A stretch of DNA of 64,000 nucleotides from Marinospirillum alkalitolerans. Lineage in GTDB: Bacteria; Pseudomonadota; Gammaproteobacteria; Pseudomonadales; Halomonadaceae. The notes beneath the pieces were generated by a model. It worked only from the letters and a program-made list of their open reading frames with translations, made no database searches and was not told the origin of the DNA. The DNA is taken from NCBI RefSeq assembly GCF_045055655.1, contig NZ_JBANFI010000005.1, forward strand, positions 1-64,000, written 5' to 3'. Made by a program: the position numbers and the translations under genes. Positions 43,083 through 53,443 of this stretch are shown here, in pieces (position 1 is the stretch's first letter; each line of letters starts with the position of its first letter).

Positions 43083-44486
43083 TCAGCGAATCAGCTGATA
43101 GAAGAACACCAAAGCCACACCTGCGGGTGTGATCCAGCGCAGGAGCAGATAGAGCAGATTAAAAGCGGTTTGTGAGACAGGCAGTTGCTGCTCCAACGTG
43201 GCGCGTGGGATGACCCAGCCAGCAAAGAGCACGATGGCCAGACCACCGAGCGGCATCATCAGGTTGGAAACCAAGAAGTCAAACAATTGGAAGAAGGTCC
43301 GCTCAATGCCGAGCGCAGCCAGAGGATAGAACTTATCCCACAGGTTGAAGGACAAGAGGGTTGCGATACCGACAAACCAAATCACCCCACCACCGAGCAG
43401 CGTACCAGAAAGGCGCGACAAGCCTTTTTGCTCTTCGAGCCACTCAACAACAGGTTCCAGCATCGAAATCGCCGAAGTGATGGCCGCAATCGCCAGAAGC
43501 AGGAAAAACAGGCTGGCGACCATCAGGCTCACGTTCAGACCGGCAACCCAATCTCCCATCTGCGCAAAGGCGAGCGGCAGCGTGACAAAGATCAGCCCTG
43601 GGCCTTCACCCACCTGCAGTCCTTCGGCAAAGACAATCGGGAAGATGGCCAGGCCAGCCAGCAGCGCCACCACCACATCCAAAAGAGCGATACTGATCAC
43701 TGTCCGTGGGATATTGACTGAATCCGGCAGATAAGAGCCATAGGCCATCATCACGCCGATACCGATACTGAGCGTAAATGCAGCATGGCCCAGGGCTGCC
43801 AACATGGCTTGACCGCTAAGATCAGCAAAATTGGGGCGGAATAAGAAGGTCACACCACGCATAAACTCACCGGTGGTCATGGCGTAGCCGACCAGCACCA
43901 GCAGCAGGATAAACAGCATAGGCATCAGCCAGGTAATCGAACGCTCTAAGCCCTGACGCACACCGCGACCAACGATCCCGATCACAATCAACATAAACAG
44001 GCTATGCCAAAGCAGCAGTTCAAGTGGATTGGCAAGCAGATCACTAAAAATACCACCAATGACTGCGATGGCAGGTTCGGTGGAGGCTGGGTCAAGCGTA
44101 AAGTCACCGCTTAATGCATGCACAACATAGGCGAGCGACCAGCCACCAATGACGGCATAAAAGGACAGAACCAACGCCGAGGCCAGGACACCGTTCCAGC
44201 CGATTAAGGCCCAGCCTTTAAACGCCTTTTGTTCCGTGACCAGATGCTGCATGGTGGCGACGGGGCTACGGCGTCCTAAACGACCCAGCATGGACTCGGC
44301 CATTAAAATGGGAATCCCCATCAGGAAGATACAGGCGAGGTAGACCAGAACAAAGGCACCACCACCATTCTCGCCGACGACATAGGGAAACTTCCAGATA
44401 TTACCAAGGCCAACGGCCGAGCCTGTTGCAGCAAGAACAAAGGCCAGACGTGACGACCATTGTGGATGGACTGTAGGGGTATTCAT
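43083..44486 (-). CDS. Sodium-dependent transporter (NSS/SNF family)
   Basis: A 467-aa inner-membrane symporter of the neurotransmitter:sodium family. The Na/substrate site in helix 1 is visible: ATGSAVGLGNIWKFPYVVGENGGGAF. About 11-12 membrane segments follow, including GHAAFTLSIGIGVMMAYGSYL in helix 6. It likely takes up an amino acid. The start at 44486 (MNTPTVHP) has an AGGAA site. It is not in an operon. Confidence 0.92.
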   Translation of the reverse strand: MNTPTVHPQWSSRLAFVLAATGSAVGLGNIWKFPYVVGENGGGAFVLVYLACIFLMGIPILMAESMLGRLGRRSPVATMQHLVTEQKAFKGWALIGWNGVLASALVLSFYAVIGGWSLAYVVHALSGDFTLDPASTEPAIAVIGGIFSDLLANPLELLLWHSLFMLIVIGIVGRGVRQGLERSITWLMPMLFILLLVLVGYAMTTGEFMRGVTFLFRPNFADLSGQAMLAALGHAAFTLSIGIGVMMAYGSYLPDSVNIPRTVISIALLDVVVALLAGLAIFPIVFAEGLQVGEGPGLIFVTLPLAFAQMGDWVAGLNVSLMVASLFFLLLAIAAITSAISMLEPVVEWLEEQKGLSRLSGTLLGGGVIWFVGIATLLSFNLWDKFYPLAALGIERTFFQLFDFLVSNLMMPLGGLAIVLFAGWVIPRATLEQQLPVSQTAFNLLYLLLRWITPAGVALVFFYQLIR

Positions 44487-44553
44487 CGCATTCCTATTTT
44501 CTATCAGTGGCGTCAAGCCAGTACCGATGAACTGGCTTAGTGAAAAGGCAGGC

Positions 44554-44588
44554 AAAAAAAAGCAGCTCAATCAAAAGATTGAACTGCT
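44554..44588 (-). terminator. Terminator of the sdh-suc block
   Basis: A 12-bp stem (AGCAGCTCAATC / GATTGAACTGCT, one mismatch) with a 4-nt loop and seven U on the minus strand. Two more hairpins lie between it and the sucD stop: GCTGAAA / TTTCAGC at 44613-44630 and GGTCAC / GTGACC at 44640-44655. Confidence 0.88.
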
Positions 44589-44661
44589 TCTAGTATTACA
44601 GAAAAAAAGTGTGCTGAAAAACCTTTCAGCTTACCGACGGGTCACAAAAGTGACCTGAAGC

Positions 44662-45536
44662 TTAGCTCCAGCCGGTCACTTCTTTCAATGCGTTACCGAT
44701 TTCAGCCAGTGAACGCACTGTCTTGACGCCTGCATCTTCCAGGGCCGCAAACTTCTCGTCTGCTGTACCCTTGCCGCCAGCGATGATCGCACCAGCGTGA
44801 CCCATGCGCTTACCAGCAGGAGCCGTGACACCCGCGATGTAAGAAACCACAGGCTTGGTGACATTGGCTTTGATATAGGCTGCCGCTTCTTCTTCAGCAG
44901 AACCACCGATTTCACCGATCATCACGATCGCTTCAGTCTGAGGATCTTCTTGGAAGAGCTTCAGGATATCAATGAAGTTAGAACCGGGGATGGGGTCACC
45001 ACCGATACCAACACAAGTGGACTGGCCGAAACCGTGATCCGTGGTCTGCTTCACTGCTTCATAGGTCAAAGTACCTGAGCGTGAAACGATACCCACTTTA
45101 CCTGGCTTGTGGATATGGCCAGGCATGATGCCGATTTTGCACTCGCCGGGTGTGATGACGCCAGGGCAGTTAGGACCGATCAGGATCACGCCCAGTTCGT
45201 CACACTTGACCTTGCACTCCAGCATGTCCAGAGTTGGAATGCCTTCAGTGATAGCGACGATCAGCTTGATGCCTGCATTGGCCGCTTCTAAGATCGAATC
45301 TTTACAGAAAGGAGCTGGAACATAGATCACAGAAGCTTCAGCGCCAGTGGCTTCCACAGCTTCTTTCACTGTATTGAAGACAGGCAGGCCGAGGTGAGTC
45401 GTACCACCCTTACCTGGTGTGACACCGCCAACCATTTTGGTGCCATAAGCAATGGCTTGCTCAGAATGGAAAGTACCTTGGCCACCAGTGAAACCTTGGC
45501 AGATCACTTTGGTGTCTTTGTTGATTAATACGCTCA

Positions 45537-45537
<1 letters not shown>
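44662..45537 (-). CDS. sucD: Succinyl-CoA synthetase alpha subunit
   Basis: A 291-aa protein: CoA-binding Rossmann domain (GFTGGQGTFHSEQAIAYGTKMVGG) and a ligase domain with the phospho-His in MGHAGAI. Its ATG overlaps the sucC stop by 1 nt (TAATG). It is the last gene of the TCA block. Confidence 0.98.
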
Positions 45538-46703
<1,166 letters not shown>

Positions 46704-46740
46704 AGATAATTGCCGTCTTTGTCTGTAACTGAACTAAGTT

Positions 46741-46787
46741 GATAGACGAACTGAACTGAAAGATCATCTCAGACCAATTCGTCTATC
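46741..46787. repeat. Inverted repeat between lpd and sucC
   Basis: Perfect 10-bp arms GATAGACGAA / TTCGTCTATC with 27 bp between. The interior has weaker CTGA / TCAG pairing. There is no U run on either side, so it is not a typical terminator. It lies in the 122-bp gap between the lpd stop and the sucC start. Confidence 0.7.
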
Positions 46788-46825
46788 CCCAACAGGCTGA
46801 CAGAGCCAGCCTGCATCACGCCGTT

Positions 46826-48265
46826 TTACTTGCGTTTTTTACGATTGGCCATATGGATGGCATGACCATCCACAGCCAGCGCTGCTTCATGCACCGCTTC
46901 AGACAAGGTGGGGTGTGCAAAGCACATCAGCGCCAAGTCTTCCGCAGAGGAAGCAAATTCAAGAGCGATCACACCGTTATGAATCATTTCACCGGCATTC
47001 TGACCGAAGATGTGCATACCAAGAACGCGGTCTGTTTCTTCGTGCGCCAGAATCTTGACCATGCCTTCAGTGCAGTTGTTGGCCATCGCACGACCAATTG
47101 CAGAGAAGGGGAAGACGCCAGTTTTGTAAGGGACGCCAGCCGCCTTCAGTTCTTCTTCAGTTTTGCCAACCGAAGCCACTTCTGGGAAGGTGTAGATGAC
47201 GCCAGGAATGGCATCATAGTTCATCTGAGCCTTGTGGCCTGCGATGATTTCAGCAACCGTCACGCCTTCTTCAGAGGCCTTGTGGGCCAGCATTGGGCCG
47301 CGAACCACGTCACCGATCGCATAGACGCCAGGCACAGAAGTCTGGCACTGGTCATCAACAAAGATGAAGCCGCGCTCATCCAGAGAAACACCGGCATCTT
47401 CTGACAGAACACCTTTGGTGTAAGGCTTACGGCCAACACAGACGATCAGCTTGTCAAAGACCTTCTTGTGCTCGCCCTTGGCATCGGCATAGGTCACTTC
47501 GACTTCTTGACCGTTGACTTGGGTCGCAGTCACACGTGCGCCCAGCTCGATTTGCAGGCCTTGCTTGGTCAGTGATTTTTTCACTTCTTTTGCAATCTGC
47601 TGATCCATTGCTGCGAGGAAGGTGTCCATCGCTTCGAATACAGTGACTTCAGCGCCGAGGCGACTCCATACTGAGCCTAATTCGAGGCCGATCACGCCGC
47701 CGCCAATCACGCCGAGGCGTGCTGGTGTGGCGGTGAAATCCAGTGCGCCGGTGGAATCAACAATAATGTCTTCAGTCAGCGGGGCTGGTGGAATCTCAAC
47801 AGGCACAGAACCTGAAGCAATGATCACGTTCTCGGCTTCCAGAACCTGAGTGCTGCCATCGTGGCCTGTGACCTCAACCTTTTTACCCGCTAACAGCTTG
47901 CCAGTACCTTCGAAGGGCGTGACGCCATTGGCTTTGAACAGCATCGCAATACCGCCGGTCAGCTGAGTGACGATCTTGTCTTTACGTTCGATCATCTTCG
48001 GCACATCCATGGTCACATTCGGTGCTTGGATGCCAAAGGTATCAAAGTCATGCTTGGCTTCGTGGAACTTGTGTGAAGCTTCTAGCAAGGCTTTAGATGG
48101 AATACAGCCAACATTGAGGCAAGTACCGCCAAGGACGCTTTTGCCTTCTTTGTTGACCCACTTCTCGATACAAGCGGTTTTTAGACCTAACTGAGCGGCA
48201 CGTATGGCTGCAACATAGCCACCGGGGCCAGCACCAATGACAACAACATCAAATTTATCAGACAT
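46826..48265 (-). CDS. lpd: Dihydrolipoyl dehydrogenase (E3)
   Basis: A 479-aa flavoprotein that reoxidises lipoyl groups of the 2-oxoglutarate dehydrogenase complex and possibly others. FAD fold VVVIGAGPGGYVAAIRAAQLG, redox pair GGTCLNVGCIPSK, and the C-terminal HPTLSE base. It is located between sucB and sucC as in Pseudomonas. Confidence 0.98.
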   Translation of the reverse strand: MSDKFDVVVIGAGPGGYVAAIRAAQLGLKTACIEKWVNKEGKSVLGGTCLNVGCIPSKALLEASHKFHEAKHDFDTFGIQAPNVTMDVPKMIERKDKIVTQLTGGIAMLFKANGVTPFEGTGKLLAGKKVEVTGHDGSTQVLEAENVIIASGSVPVEIPPAPLTEDIIVDSTGALDFTATPARLGVIGGGVIGLELGSVWSRLGAEVTVFEAMDTFLAAMDQQIAKEVKKSLTKQGLQIELGARVTATQVNGQEVEVTYADAKGEHKKVFDKLIVCVGRKPYTKGVLSEDAGVSLDERGFIFVDDQCQTSVPGVYAIGDVVRGPMLAHKASEEGVTVAEIIAGHKAQMNYDAIPGVIYTFPEVASVGKTEEELKAAGVPYKTGVFPFSAIGRAMANNCTEGMVKILAHEETDRVLGMHIFGQNAGEMIHNGVIALEFASSAEDLALMCFAHPTLSEAVHEAALAVDGHAIHMANRKKRK

Positions 48266-48315
48266 AACTTATTTCCTGTTAAGAGCGTGGCAGGATGTTC
48301 TTTGCGATCTAGAGT

Positions 48316-49515
48316 TTAGACGTCAAGCAGAATACGTGCTGGGTCTTCGAGCAACTCTTTGATCGTGACCAGGAACTGCACGGCATCTTTACCATCAATC
48401 ATCCGGTGGTCATAAGACAGAGCCAAATACATCATCGGACGAATAACAACCTGACCATTGATCGCAACAGGGCGCTCTTGAATCTTGTGCATGCCCAGAA
48501 TGGCTGTTTGTGGTGGGTTGAGGATGGGGGTCGACATCAGTGAGCCAAAGACGCCACCGTTAGTGATGGTGAAGGTGCCGCCTTGCAGATCATCAATACC
48601 AATTTTGCCTTCACGGCCACGCTTACCAAAGTCAGCAATGGTCGCTTCGATATCAACCAGGTTCATGCTGTCGCAATCGCGCAGAACAGGAACCATCAGG
48701 CCGCGATCTGTTGAAACCGCAACACCGATATCCTGGTAGCCATGATAAACGATATCATTACCATCAATCGAGGCATTGACATCAGGGAAGCGCTTCAGGG
48801 CTTCAGTGGCCGCCTTCACAAAGAAAGACATAAAGCCTAAACGCACGCCATTGTGGCGCTTTTCAAACAGATCTTTATATTGCTTGCGCAGCTCCATCAC
48901 AGGCTTCATGTCCACTTCGTTATAAGTGGTCAGCATGGCGGCTGTTTGCTGAGCTTGTACCAGACGCTTGGCGATGGTTTGACGCATACGGCTCATTGGA
49001 ACGCGTTTTTCAATGCGCTCACCAGGTGCAGCGGTCACTTGTACTGCCGCTGGTGCAGCAGCAGGCTTGGCCGCCGGTGCGCTGGCTGCTTTGACAACGT
49101 CTTCTTTGGTGATCATGCCACCCTTGCCGCTGCCTGCAATCTTGGCTAAATCCAAGCCTTTTTCTGCTGCCAGTTTACGCGCTGCTGGTGCAACACGCAG
49201 ATCACCCACCAGCTCAACTTCTTCTGTTGCTGCTGCTGGTGCATTGGCTTCAGCGGGTGTTGGTGCTGCAGCAACAGCACCTTCTTTGACCAGGGCCAGA
49301 ACCTGTTCCGAAGTGACGGTATCTCCTTCGGCTGCGGCGATGCTTTCGAGGACACCATCAACAGGTGAAGGCACTTCGAGCACAACCTTGTCGGTTTCAA
49401 TTTCAACCAGAATTTCGTCACGCGTGACCGCTTCGCCAGGTTGCTTGTGCCAAGTGGCAACGCTGCCTTCAGCGACAGACTCAGGAAAAGTTGGAGCTTT
49501 GATTTCGATAGCCAT
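48316..49515 (-). CDS. sucB: 2-Oxoglutarate dehydrogenase E2 (succinyltransferase)
   Basis: A 399-aa protein: one lipoyl domain with the Lys in EIETDKVVLEV, an Ala/Pro-rich linker, an E3/E1-binding domain (APAARKLAAEKGLDLAKIAGSGKGGMITKEDV), another Ala-rich linker and the catalytic domain with the SYDHRMIDG active site. ATG at 49515 is the family start. Confidence 0.98.
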   Translation of the reverse strand: MAIEIKAPTFPESVAEGSVATWHKQPGEAVTRDEILVEIETDKVVLEVPSPVDGVLESIAAAEGDTVTSEQVLALVKEGAVAAAPTPAEANAPAAATEEVELVGDLRVAPAARKLAAEKGLDLAKIAGSGKGGMITKEDVVKAASAPAAKPAAAPAAVQVTAAPGERIEKRVPMSRMRQTIAKRLVQAQQTAAMLTTYNEVDMKPVMELRKQYKDLFEKRHNGVRLGFMSFFVKAATEALKRFPDVNASIDGNDIVYHGYQDIGVAVSTDRGLMVPVLRDCDSMNLVDIEATIADFGKRGREGKIGIDDLQGGTFTITNGGVFGSLMSTPILNPPQTAILGMHKIQERPVAINGQVVIRPMMYLALSYDHRMIDGKDAVQFLVTIKELLEDPARILLDV

Positions 49516-49538
49516 GTTTAACCCTTTCATTCTTTATA

Positions 49539-49559
49539 ACCCAGAGCAGGGCTCTGGGT
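49539..49559. other. Hairpin in the sucA-sucB junction
   Basis: Perfect 9-bp stem ACCCAGAGC / GCTCTGGGT with a 3-nt loop, about 30 bp past the sucA stop and shortly before sucB. No U run. It may stabilise or set processing of the message. Confidence 0.65.
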
Positions 49560-49590
49560 GGTTTGAAGTCATCTACTGAACTGCCAAGGC

Positions 49591-52425
49591 TTAGAGACCG
49601 AAAGCATCAGCGACCAGTTTGTTTTGCTGCTCGACATGCACACTTGCATAACCACAGGCTGGTGCCGCTGAAGCAGGACGTCCGGCAAATTGGAGCTTGC
49701 CTGAGAGGTCATTTTCAAGGCGACCCAAAACATGACGCATATGGTGCTGACTGGAGTACCAAGCGCCCTGGTTTTGTGGTTCTTCTTGACACCAGACAGC
49801 GTGTTCCAGATGTGGGTATTGAGCCAGTTCAGCTTGCAGATCTTCCTCTGGGAAGGGGTAGAGCTGCTCAATACGCACGATGGCTGTGTCTTCAGATCCC
49901 AATTCTTCGCGCTTGGCTGCCAGATCATAGTAGACCTTGCCGCCACACAGAATGACGCGCTTGACCTTGTTGGCATCCAGCTGAGCTTGATCGCCAATCA
50001 CAGTTTGGAAGTGGCCTTCAGCCAGGTCTTCCAAGGTCGACGTTGCATCCTTATGGCGCAGCAAACTCTTTGGTGACATGATCACCAGTGGCTTACGCAA
50101 AGGACGCAGGACTTGACGACGCAGCAGATGGAAAATCTGTGCAGGTGTCGTAGGTGTGCAGACTTGAATATTGTGTTCGGCACACAGCTGCAAGTAGCGC
50201 TCTAGACGCGCTGAAGAGTGCTCAGGGCCTTGGCCTTCATAGCCATGTGGCAGCAGCATTGTGAGACCACACAGACGCCCCCATTTGGTTTCGCCTGATG
50301 AAATAAACTGATCCATGACCACCTGTGCACCGTTGGCGAAATCACCAAACTGGGCTTCCCAAATCACGAGTGCATTCGGTGTGGTGGTGGCATAGCCATA
50401 TTCGAAGGCCAGCACTGCCTCTTCTGATAAGAAAGAGTCATGAATGATAAAGGGAGGCTGAGCCGCTTTGAGGTTTTGCAGCGGAACAAAGACTCGCGCA
50501 TCATTGAAATCATGCAGAACGGCATGACGATGCGAGAAGGTGCCACGGCCCACATCCTGACCTGTAATGCGGATTGGATGGCCAGCATCAAGCAGGGTGG
50601 CATAGGCAAGGACTTCTGCAAAGCCCCAGTTGAGCGCCATGCCGCCTGCGAGCATTTTGCGTCGATCTTCATAGATCTTGGCGACTTGACGCTGCATTTG
50701 GAAGCCTTCGGGCACTTCGCACATTTTGGCAGCGAGTTCTTGCAGGTGCTTCACATCAACGCTGGTGTCGTACTTAGCGGTCCACTTGTGGCCCAAGTAG
50801 GGCGTCCAGTCAACAAACAGCTCTTTATTGGGTTCTTTGACCAGAGACTTGGCAACATGCTCGCCGTTATCCAGTGCATCACGATAGTCAGCGACCAGTT
50901 GCTTGTCGTCTTCTGGCGTAATCACACCTGCTTGTACCAGTTTTTCCGCATAGATTTTACGCGTTGTTGGGTGCTTAGCGATTTTTTGGTACATCAAAGG
51001 CTGGGTGCCGGATGGCTCGTCGGCCTCGTTGTGGCCGCGACGACGATAGCACACCAGATCGATCACCACATCGCGCTTGAACTGCATGCGATAGTCAACC
51101 GCCACCTGGGTGACGTGGAGCACGGCTTCAGGATCATCGCCATTGACGTGGAAGATCGGCGCCGACACCATCTTGGCGATATCGGTGCAGTACTCAGAAG
51201 AGCGCGTATCTTCAGGTTTGGAGGTAGTGAAGCCGACCTGGTTGTTGATGACGATATGGATCGTGCCGCCTGTTTTGTAGGCGCGCGTTTGCGACATCTG
51301 GAAGGTTTCCATCACCACACCCTGACCAGCAAAGGCTGAGTCACCGTGGATCGAGATGGGCAGCACCTTCTGGCCTTCGGTATCTTGGCGACGATCTTGG
51401 CGGGCGCGAACAGAGCCTTCAACCACAGGAGAAACGATTTCGAGGTGTGAAGGGTTGAAAGCGAGTGCCAAATGCACTTCACCGCCTGAGGTCATGACGT
51501 TGGAAGAGAAGCCTTGGTGGTATTTGACGTCACCAGAGCCATCAGCAAACATCTTCTTGCCATCGAATTCATCAAAGAGTTCGGCAGGGTTTTTGCCCAG
51601 AATGTTCACCAGGGTATTCAAGCGCCCACGGTGTGCCATGCCGATGACAATTTCCTTCACGCCATAAGAGCCTGAGCGCTGAATGATTTCATCCATCATT
51701 GGGATGTAGGATTCACCGCCCTCAAGGCCAAAGCGCTTGGTGCCTGGATATTTTGAAGCGAGATAGTTCTCTAAGCCTTCAGCGGCCGTTAAGCGCTCTA
51801 GCAGATGCTGGCGGACTTCTGGGCTGAATTCAGGTTTAGAGCGCACAGATTCGAAGCGCTGTTGTAGCCAGCGTTTTTCTTCTGTGTCGACGATGTGCAT
51901 GAACTCTGCGCCAATAGTCGAGCAGTAGGTTTGGCTGACTGCTTCATGGATTTCGCGCAGACTGGCCTTCTCTTTGCCAATAAACAAAGAGCCGGTCTGG
52001 AATTCGGTATCAAGATCGTTTTTATCCAGCTGATGGAAGCTGAGATCAAGATCAGGGACAGGTTTACGGACTTGCAGCCCAAGTGGATCGAGCTGAGCCT
52101 GCTGATGGCCTCTGAAGCGATAGGCGTTGATCAGCTGCAGTACCTTGACCTGCTTCTTGTCGTTGGCCATATCACTGCTGCCTGTTGCAGAGCGTGAAAT
52201 ACGCTGACGAGCAAGCTGAGCAAAATGATCGCGGATCGGTGTAAGAGGAAGATCTTGTGCGGAAGCACCCTCGGGACGCGGCAGTTTGTTGAAGTAGTCG
52301 CGCCACTGCTCAGGTACGGCGTTCGGATCGTTAAGATACTCTTCGTAGAGTTCTTCGATGAAGTGGACGTTGCCCCCATAGGTATGGGAGGTGTTCCACA
52401 TTAACTCCATGCTGCCTTCTTGCAT
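49591..52425 (-). CDS. sucA: 2-Oxoglutarate dehydrogenase E1
   Basis: A 944-aa thiamine-diphosphate decarboxylase. The N-terminal MWNTSHTYGGNVHFIEELYEEYLNDPNAVPEQW segment docks the complex. Catalytic stretches such as GMAHRGRLNTLVNILGKNP, GDSAFAGQGVVMETF and NNQVGFTTS are present. The start at 52425 fits the MQE... start of Pseudomonas SucA. Confidence 0.98.
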   Translation of the reverse strand: MQEGSMELMWNTSHTYGGNVHFIEELYEEYLNDPNAVPEQWRDYFNKLPRPEGASAQDLPLTPIRDHFAQLARQRISRSATGSSDMANDKKQVKVLQLINAYRFRGHQQAQLDPLGLQVRKPVPDLDLSFHQLDKNDLDTEFQTGSLFIGKEKASLREIHEAVSQTYCSTIGAEFMHIVDTEEKRWLQQRFESVRSKPEFSPEVRQHLLERLTAAEGLENYLASKYPGTKRFGLEGGESYIPMMDEIIQRSGSYGVKEIVIGMAHRGRLNTLVNILGKNPAELFDEFDGKKMFADGSGDVKYHQGFSSNVMTSGGEVHLALAFNPSHLEIVSPVVEGSVRARQDRRQDTEGQKVLPISIHGDSAFAGQGVVMETFQMSQTRAYKTGGTIHIVINNQVGFTTSKPEDTRSSEYCTDIAKMVSAPIFHVNGDDPEAVLHVTQVAVDYRMQFKRDVVIDLVCYRRRGHNEADEPSGTQPLMYQKIAKHPTTRKIYAEKLVQAGVITPEDDKQLVADYRDALDNGEHVAKSLVKEPNKELFVDWTPYLGHKWTAKYDTSVDVKHLQELAAKMCEVPEGFQMQRQVAKIYEDRRKMLAGGMALNWGFAEVLAYATLLDAGHPIRITGQDVGRGTFSHRHAVLHDFNDARVFVPLQNLKAAQPPFIIHDSFLSEEAVLAFEYGYATTTPNALVIWEAQFGDFANGAQVVMDQFISSGETKWGRLCGLTMLLPHGYEGQGPEHSSARLERYLQLCAEHNIQVCTPTTPAQIFHLLRRQVLRPLRKPLVIMSPKSLLRHKDATSTLEDLAEGHFQTVIGDQAQLDANKVKRVILCGGKVYYDLAAKREELGSEDTAIVRIEQLYPFPEEDLQAELAQYPHLEHAVWCQEEPQNQGAWYSSQHHMRHVLGRLENDLSGKLQFAGRPASAAPACGYASVHVEQQNKLVADAFGL

Positions 52426-52469
52426 CTGTTATCACCCTGCATAGAAGGGGAGTCTATCCGCTGCGACTG

Positions 52470-52586
52470 CTGGGTCACTTTTGGCACCCAGTTCCCCTAA
52501 TCGTAGCGAACAAACGGGGAAAACCCGTATCCCCTGGTGGTTACTGTATTTAGATCGAAGCCGATGGTTTTTAGGCCATCGGCTTC
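52470..52586 (-). other. Structured sdhB-sucA junction / sucA leader
   Basis: Three stems occur in the 285-bp gap: CTGGGT / ACCCAG at 52470-52491, ACGGG / CCCGT at 52514-52528, and a perfect 11-bp GAAGCCGATGG / CCATCGGCTTC stem with an 8-nt loop at 52557-52586. None has a U tract on the minus strand. If the promoter at 52596 is used, the longest stem lies at the 5' end of the sucA message. Confidence 0.6.
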
Positions 52587-52595
52587 TACTAAGCT

Positions 52596-52624
52596 ATTGT
52601 ACCCGACTTGTAGAAAAACTACAG
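52596..52624 (-). promoter_or_regulatory. Possible internal sucA promoter
   Basis: TACAAT on the minus strand at 52596-52601 with a poor -35 (CTGTAG, 17-bp spacing). It could let sucAB-lpd-sucCD be made apart from sdhCDAB. Confidence 0.35.
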
Positions 52625-52710
52625 TCCTGTACACGGGTTTTCTCCACGACTTTTGGTGTATTAGCGACTAAATGCTAAGACGCCGGAACACCTAAGTCGT
52701 GGAGCGCCGC

Positions 52711-53415
52711 TTAGGTGGCGTTGGAGAGCAGCATATCGCGGATATGACCAATGGCGCGTGTTGGGTTCAGGCCCTTAGGACACACAGCCACACAGTTCAT
52801 AATGCCACGGCAGCGGAAGACGCTGAATGGATCATCCAGCTCAGCCAAACGCTCGCGACGTGCGGTGTCACGGCTATCGACCAAGAAGCGATAAGCCTGC
52901 AGCAGGCCAGATGGGCCCACGAACTTCTCTGGGTTCCACCAGAAAGAAGGGCAGGCTGTTGAGCAGCAGGCACACAGAATACACTCGTACAAGCCATCGA
53001 GCTTGTCACGATCTTCTGGTGATTGCAGGCGCTCAATGGCAGGAGCCGGCGTATCGTTGATCAGGTAAGGCTGAATGCGCTCGTACTGTTGGTAAAAAAG
53101 CGACATGTCGACCACGATGTCACGAATGACAGGCAGGCCAGGCAGCGGGCGAATGACGAGCTTGTTGTTTTTCACTACCTCAGACAGAGGTGTGATGCAC
53201 GCCAAGCCATTCTTGCCATTCATGTTCATGCCGTCAGAGCCGCAGACGCCTTCGCGGCAAGAGCGACGGTAGGCCATGCCATTGTCTTTTTCTTTGACCA
53301 GATGCAGTACATCCAGCACCATCAGGTCTTTGCCTTTGGTGTCGATCTGGAAATCCTGCATGTAGGGCGCTTTGTCTGTTTCTGGGTTATAGCGGTAAAC
53401 GGATACCTGGAGCAT
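52711..53415 (-). CDS. sdhB: Succinate dehydrogenase iron-sulfur subunit
   Basis: A 234-aa protein with all three cluster motifs: 2Fe-2S CREGVCGSDGMNMNGKNGLAC, 4Fe-4S CILCACCSTACPSFWW, and 3Fe-4S CRGIMNCVAVCPKGLNP. Links SdhA electrons to quinone. Confidence 0.98.
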   Translation of the reverse strand: MLQVSVYRYNPETDKAPYMQDFQIDTKGKDLMVLDVLHLVKEKDNGMAYRRSCREGVCGSDGMNMNGKNGLACITPLSEVVKNNKLVIRPLPGLPVIRDIVVDMSLFYQQYERIQPYLINDTPAPAIERLQSPEDRDKLDGLYECILCACCSTACPSFWWNPEKFVGPSGLLQAYRFLVDSRDTARRERLAELDDPFSVFRCRGIMNCVAVCPKGLNPTRAIGHIRDMLLSNAT

Positions 53416-53443
53416 TTTTACTCTCCCATCATCTCAATTCTGA

